From assembly GCF_000756385.1 (NCBI RefSeq), contig NZ_JNFC01000001.1, forward strand, positions 248,001-312,000: a stretch of DNA of 64,000 nt. The letters run 5' to 3'. The notes below the pieces were generated by a model. It did not search any database. It had not been told where the DNA came from and was given only the letters and a program-made list of their open reading frames with translations. Shown one piece after another: positions 35,432 through 46,859 of the stretch; the stretch's first letter is position 1; every line of letters begins with the position of its first letter. A program made the position numbers and the translations under genes. This DNA is from Sphingopyxis sp. LC363. GTDB lineage: Bacteria > Pseudomonadota > Alphaproteobacteria > Sphingomonadales > Sphingomonadaceae.

Positions 35432-35446
35432 GAACATAATGGGAAC
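35432..35446. promoter_or_regulatory. SOS (LexA) box shared by the divergent SRAP genes
   Basis: GAAC-N7-GAAC, the reverse complement of the alphaproteobacterial LexA box GTTC-N7-GTTC. It lies 6 bases from the minus-strand SRAP-like start and 36 bases from the plus-strand SRAP start. An identical arrangement precedes imuA at 37292. Confidence 0.8.
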
Positions 35447-35481
35447 GATGTTGAGTCGCAAGGGCGAGGGGGCCGACGCGC

Positions 35482-36099
35482 ATGTGCAATGATTATCGGC
35501 TCGAAATTGACATCGCGTCGATCGCCGAGGACTTCGACAACCTCCAGATCAAGATCGACATGCCCGAGGGCGCACCGAACGTGCCGGCGCGCGAGGATGT
35601 CCGCATCACCGATACAGCGCCGATCGTGAAGAGCAGCGACGGCGCCGCCGCCGGATCGCTCGTCAACCGGCGCTGGAGCTGGCCCGGACAGGGCGGCAAA
35701 CCGGTCTATAATGTGCGCTCGGAGCGCCGCGATCTCGGCATGCAGCGATGCCTCGTCCTCTGCGACGGTTTCTATGAGTTCACCGATCCCACCGACCCTG
35801 CGCAGAAGCGGCTCGACAAGTGGCTGTTCACGCTGAAGGACCATCGCTGGTTCTGCATGGCCGGCGTCTGGCGCGACAGCCATGTCGGCGAAGCCTTCAG
35901 CCTCCTGACCATGGACGCAGGTCCCGACATCGCACCCTATCACCATCGCCAGATCATTCCGCTGCCACGCGATCAATGGGCCGCTTGGCTCGATCCGCGC
36001 GTTCCGGCCGAGGACATATTGAAATGGCTTCCCGAAGGCAGCCTCGAGGTGACGCAGGTATATGGTAAGCCGCCTGCACAAGGCGCTCTTGCCTTATGA
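35482..36099 (+). CDS. SOS response-associated peptidase (SRAP/YedK/HMCES family)
   Basis: A 205-residue SRAP protein. It begins MCNDYRL, so Cys2 becomes the N-terminal nucleophile after Met removal. The conserved blocks NVRSERRD, RCLVLCDGFYEF (Glu) and PYHHRQIIPL (His) are all present. Such proteins crosslink to abasic sites in single-stranded DNA to prevent strand breaks. It is preceded by an SOS box and overlaps the DUF1810 gene by ATGA, so both are probably SOS-induced. Single-stranded DNA made during conjugation is a plausible client. Confidence 0.9.
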   Translation: MCNDYRLEIDIASIAEDFDNLQIKIDMPEGAPNVPAREDVRITDTAPIVKSSDGAAAGSLVNRRWSWPGQGGKPVYNVRSERRDLGMQRCLVLCDGFYEFTDPTDPAQKRLDKWLFTLKDHRWFCMAGVWRDSHVGEAFSLLTMDAGPDIAPYHHRQIIPLPRDQWAAWLDPRVPAEDILKWLPEGSLEVTQVYGKPPAQGALAL

Positions 36100-36533
36100 C
36101 GAACGAAGAGGGACTCGATCTGTTCGTGACCGCGCAAGAGCAAATCTACCCGCGCGCGCTCGGCGAGATTCGCCGCGGCAAGAAGTGCTCGCACTGGATG
36201 TGGTTCATATTCCCGCAGCTGGCAGGCCTTGGCCGAAGCGCGACGTCGAAGCTCTACGGTCTCGCGGGAGCCGATGAGGCGCGGGCCTATCTGGCCCATC
36301 CGCTTCTCGGCGCGCGCTATGCCGAATGCGTCGAAGCGATCCAGGACCTGCCGGCAAGCGACCCGGTGGCGGTCTTCGGCGAGGTCGACGCCGTCAAGCT
36401 GCGTTCATCGCTGACATTGTTCGAGGCCGTGAGCCGGCGGCCGCTCTTCTCCGCCGCGCTCATCCGCTGGTTCGGCGGCGAGCGCGATGAGCGCACCCTC
36501 GGCCTGCTCAGCCGCGACGACAGCATGCCGTGA
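36096..36533 (+). CDS. DUF1810 family protein
   Basis: A 145-residue protein with the DUF1810 hallmarks RGKKCSHWMWFIFPQLAGLGRS, LAHPLLGARYAECVEA and the C-terminal DERTLGLL. The family is helical and of unknown function. ATGA overlap with the SRAP gene upstream places it in the same LexA-controlled unit. It is convergent with the cytochrome gene, 12 bases away. Confidence 0.87.
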   Translation: MTNEEGLDLFVTAQEQIYPRALGEIRRGKKCSHWMWFIFPQLAGLGRSATSKLYGLAGADEARAYLAHPLLGARYAECVEAIQDLPASDPVAVFGEVDAVKLRSSLTLFEAVSRRPLFSAALIRWFGGERDERTLGLLSRDDSMP

Positions 36534-36545
36534 CGCCGACGCGTG

Positions 36546-37103
36546 TCAGCCGCGCGGATTGCGAAACAGCGGCAGCATCCGGTGGAGCACTTCGTCCTTG
36601 TCGAAAAAATGATGCTTGAGCGCGCCGAGAACATGCAGCGCGAGCACGACGTAAATGGCCTTCACCATCAGCTTGTGTATGTCGCCGAGCTCTTCGGCGA
36701 GATCCTCGTTCAGCGGTAGCGGAAGATTGGGCGCGGGCACGGCGCCGTAAAGCGGCACTTCAGGCGCCCCGCCCGCCGACGCTGCGGCCCAGCCGAGAAG
36801 CGGGGCGCCGATCATCAGCACATAGAAGAGGACATGGGTCGTGCGCGCGAGCATCCGTTCCCATGACGGCATGCCGCCGGGGAAGGCCGGCCAGGGATGG
36901 CCGAAGCGCCAACCGAGCCGGATAATGCTGAGCGCGAGGATCGTGATCCCGACCGATTTGTGCAGATGATAATAGCCAAGTTTCTCGCTGTCCGAGGCGT
37001 CCTCCATCCAGCCGCCAAAGGTGGCATTGGCGATGATCAGGATGGCGATCGTCCAGTGCAGGACGATCGAGACGGTGGAATAGCGGCTGTGATTCTCACG
37101 CAT
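36546..37103 (-). CDS. Cytochrome b561-type membrane protein
   Basis: A 185-residue integral membrane protein. About four hydrophobic helices are visible: VSIVLHWTIAILIIANATF, VGITILALSIIRLGW, LFYVLMIGAPLLGWAA and VKAIYVVLALHVLGALKHHF. His residues at HW, YYHLHKS, RTTH and ALKHHF are suitable as haem ligands, as in the YceJ/cytochrome b561 family. It probably moves electrons across the inner membrane. The 733-residue frame reaching 38747 is a shadow of imuA/imuB; only the part after MRENHSRYS is real. Confidence 0.88.
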   Translation of the reverse strand: MRENHSRYSTVSIVLHWTIAILIIANATFGGWMEDASDSEKLGYYHLHKSVGITILALSIIRLGWRFGHPWPAFPGGMPSWERMLARTTHVLFYVLMIGAPLLGWAAASAGGAPEVPLYGAVPAPNLPLPLNEDLAEELGDIHKLMVKAIYVVLALHVLGALKHHFFDKDEVLHRMLPLFRNPRG

Positions 37104-37291
37104 GATTCGCCTCGCAATAGGTCCGTCACCGGTCTTCCAATGCTTTGGCGGCGATCCTCGTTCCGTCAGCAGGACGCAGCCGTCACGATCATGAGCCCAA
37201 TTTGTTTCGCTTTTACAGAGGCCGGGCGGAAGGCGCGCACCGATTCCCGGCGGTTCGTCGCGGCCCGCTTGACGCGCCCTTTGACTCGGTG

Positions 37292-37306
37292 GAACATAAA
37301 GGGAAC
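37292..37306. promoter_or_regulatory. SOS (LexA) box upstream of imuA
   Basis: GAAC-N7-GAAC (GTTC-N7-GTTC on the other strand), 20 bases before the imuA start. Placement over or next to the expected promoter fits LexA repression of the imuA-imuB-dnaE2 unit. Confidence 0.82.
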
Positions 37307-37325
37307 ATTTGAGTCGATATTTCCC

Positions 37326-38114
37326 ATGAGCACGACGCCCCAATCTGCACCTCGGCCAAGTGCCAGAGATATCGACGTGCTTCGCGCGGCGGTGGCGCGT
37401 GTAGCCGCCTCGCGCGGGCCGGTCTTGCCGTTCGGCGTCGGGCCGGTCGATCATCTTCTCGCTGGCGGCGGGCTCGATGGCGCAGGCCTGCACGAGGTCA
37501 CGGGCGCCTCGGCAAGCTGGAGCGATGACGCTGCGGCAACGCTCTTCGCGGCTGGAATCGCGTCGCGCTTCGCGGCGGCGCCCGACGTGTCGGCGCTCTG
37601 GGCGCTGACGCGGTTCGATCTCTATGCCCCCGGTCTCGAACAGGCGGGGCTCGGTCCGGACCGCGTGCTCTATGCTCAAGGCAGGACCGACAAGGAACTG
37701 CTGGCGCTGTGCGAGGACGCGCTGCGCGACGGTTCGCTCGCCTGCGTCGTTGCCGAAGTGAAAGCGGCCGATCAGACCGCGACGCGCCGGCTGCAACTGG
37801 CAGCATCCGAGGGCAACACGCCGATGATCCTCTATCGCCGGTACCGGCGTTATGGCCAATGCCCGCTCGCCGATCCGTCGCTCGCAATGACCCGCTGGCG
37901 CATCGGCACCTTGTCGTCGGGCCGCCTCGCCTCGCCCGGCGTCGGGCGCGGGCGCTGGAATGTCGAGCTGGTCCGGCAGCGCGGCGGGCCGCCTTTTTCC
38001 CTCGAACTGGAGGCGTGCGATGACCAGGGTCGCCTCGCTCTTCCTGCCGCAACTGCCGATCGAGCGGTTGCGCCGGGCAGAACGGACACCGTCGCATTCG
38101 GGCACGCCGCCTGA
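37326..38114 (+). CDS. imuA: ImuA, mutasome accessory protein
   Basis: A 262-residue RecA/SulA-like protein. GPVLPFGVGPVDHLLAGGGLDGAGLHEVTG is the ImuA N-terminal signature, and TRWRIGTLSSG and GRGRWNVELVRQRGG are near the C-terminus. ImuA couples RecA to the error-prone polymerase complex. The start at 37326 lies 20 bases after the SOS box; the frame to 36897 is shadow. It overlaps imuB by 95 bases. Confidence 0.9.
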   Translation: MSTTPQSAPRPSARDIDVLRAAVARVAASRGPVLPFGVGPVDHLLAGGGLDGAGLHEVTGASASWSDDAAATLFAAGIASRFAAAPDVSALWALTRFDLYAPGLEQAGLGPDRVLYAQGRTDKELLALCEDALRDGSLACVVAEVKAADQTATRRLQLAASEGNTPMILYRRYRRYGQCPLADPSLAMTRWRIGTLSSGRLASPGVGRGRWNVELVRQRGGPPFSLELEACDDQGRLALPAATADRAVAPGRTDTVAFGHAA

Positions 38115-39821
38115 TCGGGCGCGGGCGGGTCCGCGCTTCCCCGAGCCTGTCGACGACAATCCCGGCACCTGTTCGGTGCCGCGCGGCGGCGGCTGGCGTC
38201 CGGGCGCGCGCTGGGCGCAAGGCACGCACTCCGGCGAGCCGTCGCTCGACGCCCTCCCGGCGCACCAGCGACCGACGATGCGCGAGCTCGGACGGCGGAG
38301 CGAAGCTGCCGCACCGGTGTTCCGGGCGTTGCGCTCGGACGACGGGACGTCGGGCGGGATCGCTGCGCCGCTGCCGCCGCTCTGGGGCCTCCGTCCGACG
38401 ATCGTCGTCGCGCGAACCGGCCAGCGCGACGTCGTGACCGCCGCCTGTCCGGCGGCGCTCGATCTCGGCCTCGTGCCCGGCATGGCGGCCGCCCATGCCC
38501 GCGCGCTGGTCTCCGATCTCGACATACTCGATGCCGCACCCGACGCCGATCGCGCGTGGCTCGATCGCCTTGCGCTCCACGCCGCCCGCTGCTGGACGCC
38601 GACGGCGGCAGTGTCGGGCATCGACGGGCTGTGGCTCGACCTGTCGGGCACGACGCATCTCTTCGGCGGCGAAGAGCGTTTCGCGGCGCGTCTGCTCGGT
38701 TTTCTACGGCGCCTCGGCTTCACCGCGCGTGTCGCGATCGCCGGCACGCCCGGCGCCGCTCACGCGCTCGCACGCGATGGCGGCGCGGGCGTGCGGATCT
38801 TGCCGGAAGGAGGCGAGAGCGAGGCGCTGGCGCCTTTGCCGCTGGCGGCGCTCCGGCTGGCGCCGGAGGCGCTCGCCGCGGCGGCGCGCTTCGGGATCGA
38901 GCGGATCGCCGATCTTTATCCGATGCCGCGCGGGCCATTGGCCCGGCGGCTCGGGCGCGGCGCGGTCGAGCGGCTCGACCAGGCGCGAGGGTTCGTACCC
39001 GAGCCGATCGTGCCCGTCGTCCCGTTCGACATGCCCGAGGCGCGCCGTTCCTTGCTCGAGCCGATCGGGACCGCCGAGGCGATCGAGCAGGTCATCGCCG
39101 ACCTGCTCGGCGATCTCGTGCTCGCGCTGCGCGAGCGCAGTCTTGGCGTGCGGAGCCTCGTCTTGCGCTGCGACCGGCTCGACATGGGCGCGCAGTTCGT
39201 CACCGTCGGCACGGCGCGCGCGACGCGCGATGCGAAACATCTGCTGCGCCTGTTCAGGCTCCGGATCGACCGGATCGAGCCGGGGCTCGGGATCGAGACG
39301 ATGGTTCTCGCGGCGCCGCAGGTCGAAGCGCTGGCGCCCGAGGCGATCGCCGCCGTGCTCAACACGGCACGCCAGGCGCCCGACCTCGCTCCGCTCGTCG
39401 ATGCGCTGGCCGGCCGCGCCGGCGATGCCGCGCTGTTCCGCCTGTCCGCGATCGAAAGCGATGTCCCCGAGCGCGCGATCGTGCGCGCCGGGCCTTTGGC
39501 CCAGCCTGCCGGCTGGCCCGTCTGGCCGCGGCCGATCCGGATGCTCGCGCGGCCCGAGGCGCTGTCGGGCGTCGTCGCCTTGCTTCCCGACCATCCGCCG
39601 CGCCGCTTCGCGTGGCGCGGGCGGAGCTATGCGGTGGTCGCAGGCGATGGCCCCGAGCGCATCCATGGCGAATGGTGGCGCCGCCCGGGCGAGATGTGGG
39701 CGGTTCGCGACTATTTCCGGGTCGAGGCGACAAGCGGCGAGCGCTTCTGGCTCTTCCGCCGCGGCGACGCGATCACCGACAAGACGGGTGACCTCAGCTG
39801 GTACATGCACGGCGTGTTCGG

Positions 39822-39825
<4 letters not shown>
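38020..39825 (+). CDS. imuB: ImuB, Y-family polymerase-like clamp adaptor
   Basis: A 601-residue Y-family-like protein. The start [19 protein letters not shown] is the ImuB signature, with a Pro/Arg-rich insertion after it. The palm-like region includes [25 protein letters not shown] and [21 protein letters not shown], the finger region is around residues 220-290, and the C-terminus has a clamp-binding/little-finger part. ImuB is known to be catalytically dead and to bridge DnaE2 to the sliding clamp. Overlaps imuA by 95 bases and dnaE2 by ATGA. Confidence 0.9.
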
Positions 39826-43031
<3,206 letters not shown>

Positions 43032-43181
43032 TGGTGGCCAAATGCTCCGGTTGCAGGACCACTCCCTCCTTGGCTGCCTGACTGCGGGCCTCGGCTCGCC
43101 TCATGCCGTCAACCCCCTGCGGGGGTTCGCCCTCGCGTACCGCTCGGTGACGGCGGCTCGCGGGCCCTTCGGTCGGCGCCA

Positions 43182-43197
43182 TCGGGGATGGTCCCGA
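43182..43197 (+). promoter_or_regulatory. 5' leader hairpin of DUF736 gene 2
   Basis: Stem TCGGG(G)A-TGG-TCCCGA with one extra G, ending 20 bases before the start codon. It shares the GGGATGGTCCC core and spacing with the leader at 20263. Confidence 0.45.
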
Positions 43198-43217
43198 GCA
43201 ACCCAAGGAGACACGAC

Positions 43218-43538
43218 ATGGCCACCATCGCAAATCTCACCGTCAAGGCCGACGGCAGCTTCGAAGGCACGCTGACGACCCTTCTGGTCACCGCGCCGAT
43301 CGCGATCGTCCCGAACGGCCGCAAGGTGAAGGACAATGAGCCCGACTTCCGCGTGATCGCGCGCAAGAACGGCTACGAGGTCGGCGCCGGCTGGACCCGC
43401 ACGTCGCAGTCGAACGGCACCGAATATGTCTCGGTCACCCTTTCGGCCCCCGAATTCGGCACGATCTACGCGAATATCGCGAACGCGCCCGGCGACGATC
43501 CGATGAAGAAGGTGCTTATCTGGAACCCGCCGAGCTGA
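43218..43538 (+). CDS. DUF736 family protein, copy 2
   Basis: A 106-residue protein beginning MATIANLTVKADGSFEG, with DFRVIARKNGYEVGAGWTR and YVSVTLSAPEFGTIYANI. CCAAGGAGAC lies upstream. It is followed by a strong bidirectional terminator. It stands alone between dnaE2 and the metal-efflux genes. Function unknown. Confidence 0.88.
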   Translation: MATIANLTVKADGSFEGTLTTLLVTAPIAIVPNGRKVKDNEPDFRVIARKNGYEVGAGWTRTSQSNGTEYVSVTLSAPEFGTIYANIANAPGDDPMKKVLIWNPPS

Positions 43539-43545
43539 CCCCAGC

Positions 43546-43577
43546 GGCCCCGCCTTCGGGCGGGGCCGTCATTTTTC
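43546..43577. terminator. Rho-independent terminator after DUF736 gene 2
   Basis: 9-bp stem GGCCCCGCC / GGCGGGGCC with a TTCG tetraloop, then GTCATTTTT. It overlaps the stop codon of the convergent DUF1289 gene, so it may serve both directions. Confidence 0.8.
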
Positions 43578-43742
43578 CTGCGTGAGTTTCGCCAATCGGC
43601 GCGGAAGCTCCGAGGCCAGCTTGCGCTGCTGGAATGGCGAGGCCTTCTTCCAGCTCCGGCATTCGGACTGGGTGCGGCCGCAGCCGGGGCACCAGCCCGT
43701 CCGACCGTCGAACGCACATAATTCGATGCAGGGCGAACGCAT
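43569..43742 (-). CDS. DUF1289 family small cysteine-rich protein
   Basis: A 57-residue protein: MRSPCIELCAFDGRTGWCPG, then CGRTQSEC and W(K)K. The four-Cys pattern CxxxC, CxxC and a later C matches DUF1289, thought to bind a metal or Fe-S centre. It starts three bases after the stop of the cation-efflux gene on the same strand, so it is likely co-transcribed. Confidence 0.8.
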   Translation of the reverse strand: MRSPCIELCAFDGRTGWCPGCGRTQSECRSWKKASPFQQRKLASELPRRLAKLTQEK

Positions 43743-43745
43743 CGC

Positions 43746-44708
43746 TCAGTTGCACTCGATCGTGACGTGACGCAGCTCGTGGACCGGCGCGAGGCGCTCG
43801 CGGATCGCCGCGCCGGTGAGACCGGCAGGCCCGGCGACGCTGACGATCGCGGCATGCGCGTCGGGTCCGAGGCGCCATACGTGAAGATCGACGATCCGGG
43901 CATCGCCGGGCGCCTCGACCAGCTCGCGGACTTCCTCCGCCACATGATCGTCGCTCCGGTCGAGCAGGACCGCGGCCGTGTCGCGCATCAGGCTCCACGA
44001 CCAGCGCGCGATCACGATCGCGCCGACGATCCCCATTACGGGGTCCATCCACACCCATCCGAGATAGCGTCCCGCAAGCAGGGCTGCGATGGCGAGCACC
44101 GACGTCAACGCATCGGCAAGCACATGCACATAGGCCGAGCGCAGATTATTGTCGCCGCTCTGCGCCATTGGCCCATGGTTGTGATGATGATCGTCGCCAT
44201 GGCCATGGCCATGACCATGGTGATGTCCGTGCCCATGACCATGGTGATGCCCGCCCGACAGCAGGAAGGCGCTCGCAATGTTTACGCCAAGGCCAACCGC
44301 CGCGACGACAGTCGCCTCGAGAAAAGCGACGTTGGTCGGATTGAACAGTCGCGACACCGCTTCGACGCCGATGCCGAGCGAAACAAGCCCGAGCGCCATC
44401 GCCGAGGCAAATCCTCCGAGATCGCCGACCTTGCCGGTTCCGAAGCTATAGGCCGCGTTGTGCGCATTGCGCTTCGCATAACCATAAGCGATCGCCGCCA
44501 CGCCGAGGGCACCGGCATGCGTCGCCATGTGGAAACCATCGGCGAGCAGCGCCATCGATCCCGTGATGTAGCCGGCGATGATCTCGCCGACCATCATCAG
44601 CGCGGTCAAAACGACGACGAGCAGCGTGCGCCGGGCATTCTCGTCATGTGACGCGCCCAGGAACATATGATCGTGGACACGCGCGTCCGCGATGGGGGTA
44701 GTGGCCAT
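43746..44708 (-). CDS. dmeF: CDF-family Co/Ni efflux transporter DmeF
   Basis: A 320-residue cation diffusion facilitator with six predicted helices. The metal site in the second helix is LLADGFHMATHAGAL (Asp/His), and the partner site is HVLADALTSVLAI. A long His-rich cytoplasmic loop (residues about 155-185, HHHGHGHG repeats) separates helices four and five. This layout and the adjacent CsoR/RcnR-type repressor are typical of DmeRF cobalt/nickel resistance. Exports divalent metal in exchange for protons. Confidence 0.92.
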   Translation of the reverse strand: MATTPIADARVHDHMFLGASHDENARRTLLVVVLTALMMVGEIIAGYITGSMALLADGFHMATHAGALGVAAIAYGYAKRNAHNAAYSFGTGKVGDLGGFASAMALGLVSLGIGVEAVSRLFNPTNVAFLEATVVAAVGLGVNIASAFLLSGGHHHGHGHGHHHGHGHGHGDDHHHNHGPMAQSGDNNLRSAYVHVLADALTSVLAIAALLAGRYLGWVWMDPVMGIVGAIVIARWSWSLMRDTAAVLLDRSDDHVAEEVRELVEAPGDARIVDLHVWRLGPDAHAAIVSVAGPAGLTGAAIRERLAPVHELRHVTIECN

Positions 44709-44717
44709 TATGCGATC

Positions 44718-44993
44718 CTATTTGCTGTAGCGGCGGATAACGGTGAGCAACTCCTCGGCACCGGCCGCGCGCTCGGCGTCGGTCAGCCCCGGGCGCGAGA
44801 CATGCTCCTCGAGATGATCGGAGATCACTTCCTCGATGAGCCCGGCGACCGCGCCGCGGACTGCCGCAACAAGATGCAGGACTTCGGCGCACGGCGCTTG
44901 CGACTGGAGCGCTCGCTCGATCGCGCCAACCTGTCCGCTGATGCGGCGGACGCGCGCAATGAGTTCGGAATTATCGCCTGAAAGATGTGCCAT
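44718..44993 (-). CDS. dmeR: Metal-sensing repressor of the RcnR/FrmR family (DmeR)
   Basis: A 91-residue all-helical regulator (RVRRISGQVGAIERALQSQAPCAEVLHLVAAVRGAVAGLIEEVISDHLEEHV). Cys35 and the conserved His residues near 60-64 are candidate metal ligands. It lies 9 bases before dmeF on the same strand. The Met at 44993 is chosen; the frame to 45197 is shadow. It should repress dmeRF until Co or Ni binds. Confidence 0.9.
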   Translation of the reverse strand: MAHLSGDNSELIARVRRISGQVGAIERALQSQAPCAEVLHLVAAVRGAVAGLIEEVISDHLEEHVSRPGLTDAERAAGAEELLTVIRRYSK

Positions 44994-45015
44994 AGGGATA
45001 CCCCCTACCCCTACC
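44993..45015. promoter_or_regulatory. G/C-tract operator candidate upstream of dmeR
   Basis: TAGGG-ATACC-CCCTA immediately upstream of the dmeR start codon, followed by a second CCCCTA. A G/C run flanked by TA-rich half-sites is the known style of RcnR/DmeR operators. Direct overlap with the start suggests autoregulation. Confidence 0.5.
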
Positions 45016-45325
45016 CAAGGCAGAAGGCAAGCAACCTCGTGTGGAGAGGCACGATCGCCAAGTCCCACTACAGGGGCCACGGCGCACGCAGATTGTGGTC
45101 CGGGAGGAAGGCGCAAGGGCCTCCAGTCCCCGCGAAACCATACCCGCTCTCGATAGCCGCTGATCCCTGGGCTCGAAGCCGGGCCTCCTTCAATCAACCC
45201 GTGAAGGGTCCGCTACGCTTCGCGTGCGGCCGCAGCCTTGCTGCGGTGATTGCGGCCCGCCCCCGGCCGGCGGGGCGACTGTCGAGCGGGAACGGTCCCG
45301 CTCCGAAAGGACAGGAGCCAAACCC
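45016..45325. other. Intergenic leader before a small gene, no gene seen
   Basis: About 310 bases without a supported gene. It is GC-rich and palindromic and ends in a perfect hairpin at 45284-45303 (GAGCGGGA-ACGG-TCCCGCTC), 22 bases before the next start. The style matches the leaders of the DUF736 genes. Confidence 0.45.
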
Positions 45326-45490
45326 ATGCCGCTTTCCACCGCTCAATCGCTCGGCTGGAGCCTCGCCCGCACGATGATGACGATCATCGTCCTTATCGAA
45401 ACGACAAAAGGCTATGCGGTGATGCCCATCGAAGAGTTCGACGGCGACCCCGAACACATCGTGTGCGAATATGACCCGTTCAACCGCTGA
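45326..45490 (+). CDS. Small hypothetical protein, backbone style
   Basis: A 54-residue protein, MPLSTAQSLGWSLARTMMTI, then IVLIETTKGYAVMPIEEFDGD and an acidic end. GGACAGGAG lies upstream. The composition is protein-like (a short hydrophobic core and acidic tail). No family recognised. The leader hairpin is similar to those of DUF736 genes, suggesting a shared expression mode. Confidence 0.5.
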   Translation: MPLSTAQSLGWSLARTMMTIIVLIETTKGYAVMPIEEFDGDPEHIVCEYDPFNR

Positions 45491-45613
45491 GCCCGCAAAA
45501 TTTGCCCCGCGATGGTTCCAGTTCCGGTTCCGTCGCGGGCGGCTGTCTGCTAGATTGACGGTGCAGACCGCGCTGTGGTGGTGGTGGAGAGCGCGTCCCC
45601 AGGGAGGACGCTC

Positions 45614-46102
45614 GTGACTTTCATGCTTATCCTCGGCGCTGCCGCAGGCCTCTATCTCATCTGGCTTCTGTTCCGGCTGGCGGCACTCGCGCTGCCGCTT
45701 GGCACCGGCATTGCTCTCGCCTTCGAACTTCTGGACCGGGGCTATGGCATTGGCGCTGCCCTTGCGATGGCATTCCTGGCGGGGATCCTGCTCCATCTTG
45801 CTGGACGGCACCTCTACGCGCACGGCGGATCGACATTGCTGCGAGCCTGTGTCGCAATGCTCTTCCTCCTCCCGGCGGGGGTCGCAGGCTATTATGGCAT
45901 GACGGGGATCGTGCGGCTCTTCGCTACGGAGGGCATGCTGGTGGCGATCCTGCCTATGCTCGCTGCCGTCGTCGCCGCCGTGGCGGCGGTCCGGGGACTT
46001 AACGGGTCTTCGGTGGATGCAATTGGTGTCGGCGACCGGGAACGTGACGATCGCGCACCCGCGATCCCGGCCTCCGCTTCGCCCGCTTCCGACCGCCTCT
46101 GA
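45614..46102 (+). CDS. Membrane protein of unknown function
   Basis: A 162-residue protein with about four hydrophobic helices (FMLILGAAAGLYLIWLLF, ALALPLGTGIALAFELL, GAALAMAFLAGILLHLA, MLVAILPMLAAVVAAVAAV) and a short charged tail. The GTG at 45614 is preferred because AGGGAGGA lies just upstream; the frame is open to 45575. It precedes the DUF736/activator block of the transfer region. No family recognised. Confidence 0.6.
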   Translation: MTFMLILGAAAGLYLIWLLFRLAALALPLGTGIALAFELLDRGYGIGAALAMAFLAGILLHLAGRHLYAHGGSTLLRACVAMLFLLPAGVAGYYGMTGIVRLFATEGMLVAILPMLAAVVAAVAAVRGLNGSSVDAIGVGDRERDDRAPAIPASASPASDRL

Positions 46103-46320
46103 GTCCTTCGCTCCCGCCGCAGGAACACGGTCTCTTCCCTGCGCGATCTGCCGGCAAGCCGCTGCGCTGAGCCCGCTGGCCGCAACGGCGCTCCCCGATT
46201 TTCTTCCCCCGGCGTGCCGCCGTTCCTCGCGGACCAAGAAAATCGCTGCGCTGCCGTCCTTTGCTTCGCTCCGGGCCTGCGGCTGCGGCGCGGTCTCCTT
46301 TCCGGCCACCGATGCGCATC

Positions 46321-46341
46321 GAGACCGCGATCCTGCGGCTC
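46321..46341 (+). promoter_or_regulatory. 5' leader hairpin of DUF736 gene 3
   Basis: Stem GAG-A-CCGC / GCGG-CTC with a GATCCT loop and one bulge, 23 bases before the start. The loop is complementary to the AAGGA of the ribosome site downstream, as in the HU leader. Confidence 0.35.
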
Positions 46342-46364
46342 GAAAGCAAGGAAAGGACTTCAAG

Positions 46365-46676
46365 ATGGCCAAGATCGGAACCTTCAAGAAAGCGAAGGGC
46401 GAATATCGGGGCGCAATCGCGAGCCTCGCCCTCTCGGTCGACGCGGTTCGCATCGTCCCCGAGGACAATCCCAAACCCAGCGCTCCGACCCACCGCATCT
46501 ATGTCGGCGACGTCGAGGTGGGTGCGGCCTGGGAGAAGACCAGCCAGGACGACCGCACCTATCTCTCGACCAAGTTCGACGACCCGAGCTTCACCGCGCC
46601 CATCTTCGCGCAGCTCTTCGAAGGAAGCGACGGCGACTATGACCTCGTCTGGACCCGTCCCCAGCGGCGGGACTGA
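46365..46676 (+). CDS. DUF736 family protein, copy 3
   Basis: A 103-residue protein (MAKIGTFKKAKGEYRGAIAS, THRIYVGDVEVGAAWEK, TYLSTKFDDPSFTAPIFAQLF). AAGGAAAGGA lies upstream. It directly precedes the frameshifted activator gene but is separated from it by a terminator-like hairpin. Function unknown. Confidence 0.88.
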   Translation: MAKIGTFKKAKGEYRGAIASLALSVDAVRIVPEDNPKPSAPTHRIYVGDVEVGAAWEKTSQDDRTYLSTKFDDPSFTAPIFAQLFEGSDGDYDLVWTRPQRRD

Positions 46677-46683
46677 TCGAGCA

Positions 46684-46724
46684 CGCCGCCCGGCCGCAAG
46701 CCGGGCGGCGATACTCTCATTTTG
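46684..46724 (+). terminator. Rho-independent terminator after DUF736 gene 3
   Basis: Perfect 11-bp stem CGCCGCCCGGC / GCCGGGCGGCG with a CGCAA loop, followed by ATACTCTCATTTT. It separates DUF736 gene 3 from the activator gene, so the latter needs its own promoter or read-through. Confidence 0.75.
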
Positions 46725-46859
46725 AGGCTTTTCGCGCGGGGATTCTCCGCCGCAATGCGTTACGATGATCCTTTGCATGCCGCTAACCATGTTCCAGCCG
46801 ATGCGGGCAAGCTGCTGATAGGCTTTGCTTTCATTCCTGAAGATCAGCCGGAGGTGCGA

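Noticed and set aside
36546..38747. 733-residue minus-strand frame
   Set aside because: Only the C-terminal 185 residues (cytochrome b561-like) are protein-like; the rest is the mirror of imuA and imuB.
44994..45197. 68-residue N-terminal extension of the metal repressor
   Set aside because: Family members are about 90 residues and start at MAHLSG-like sequences; the extension would include the likely operator.
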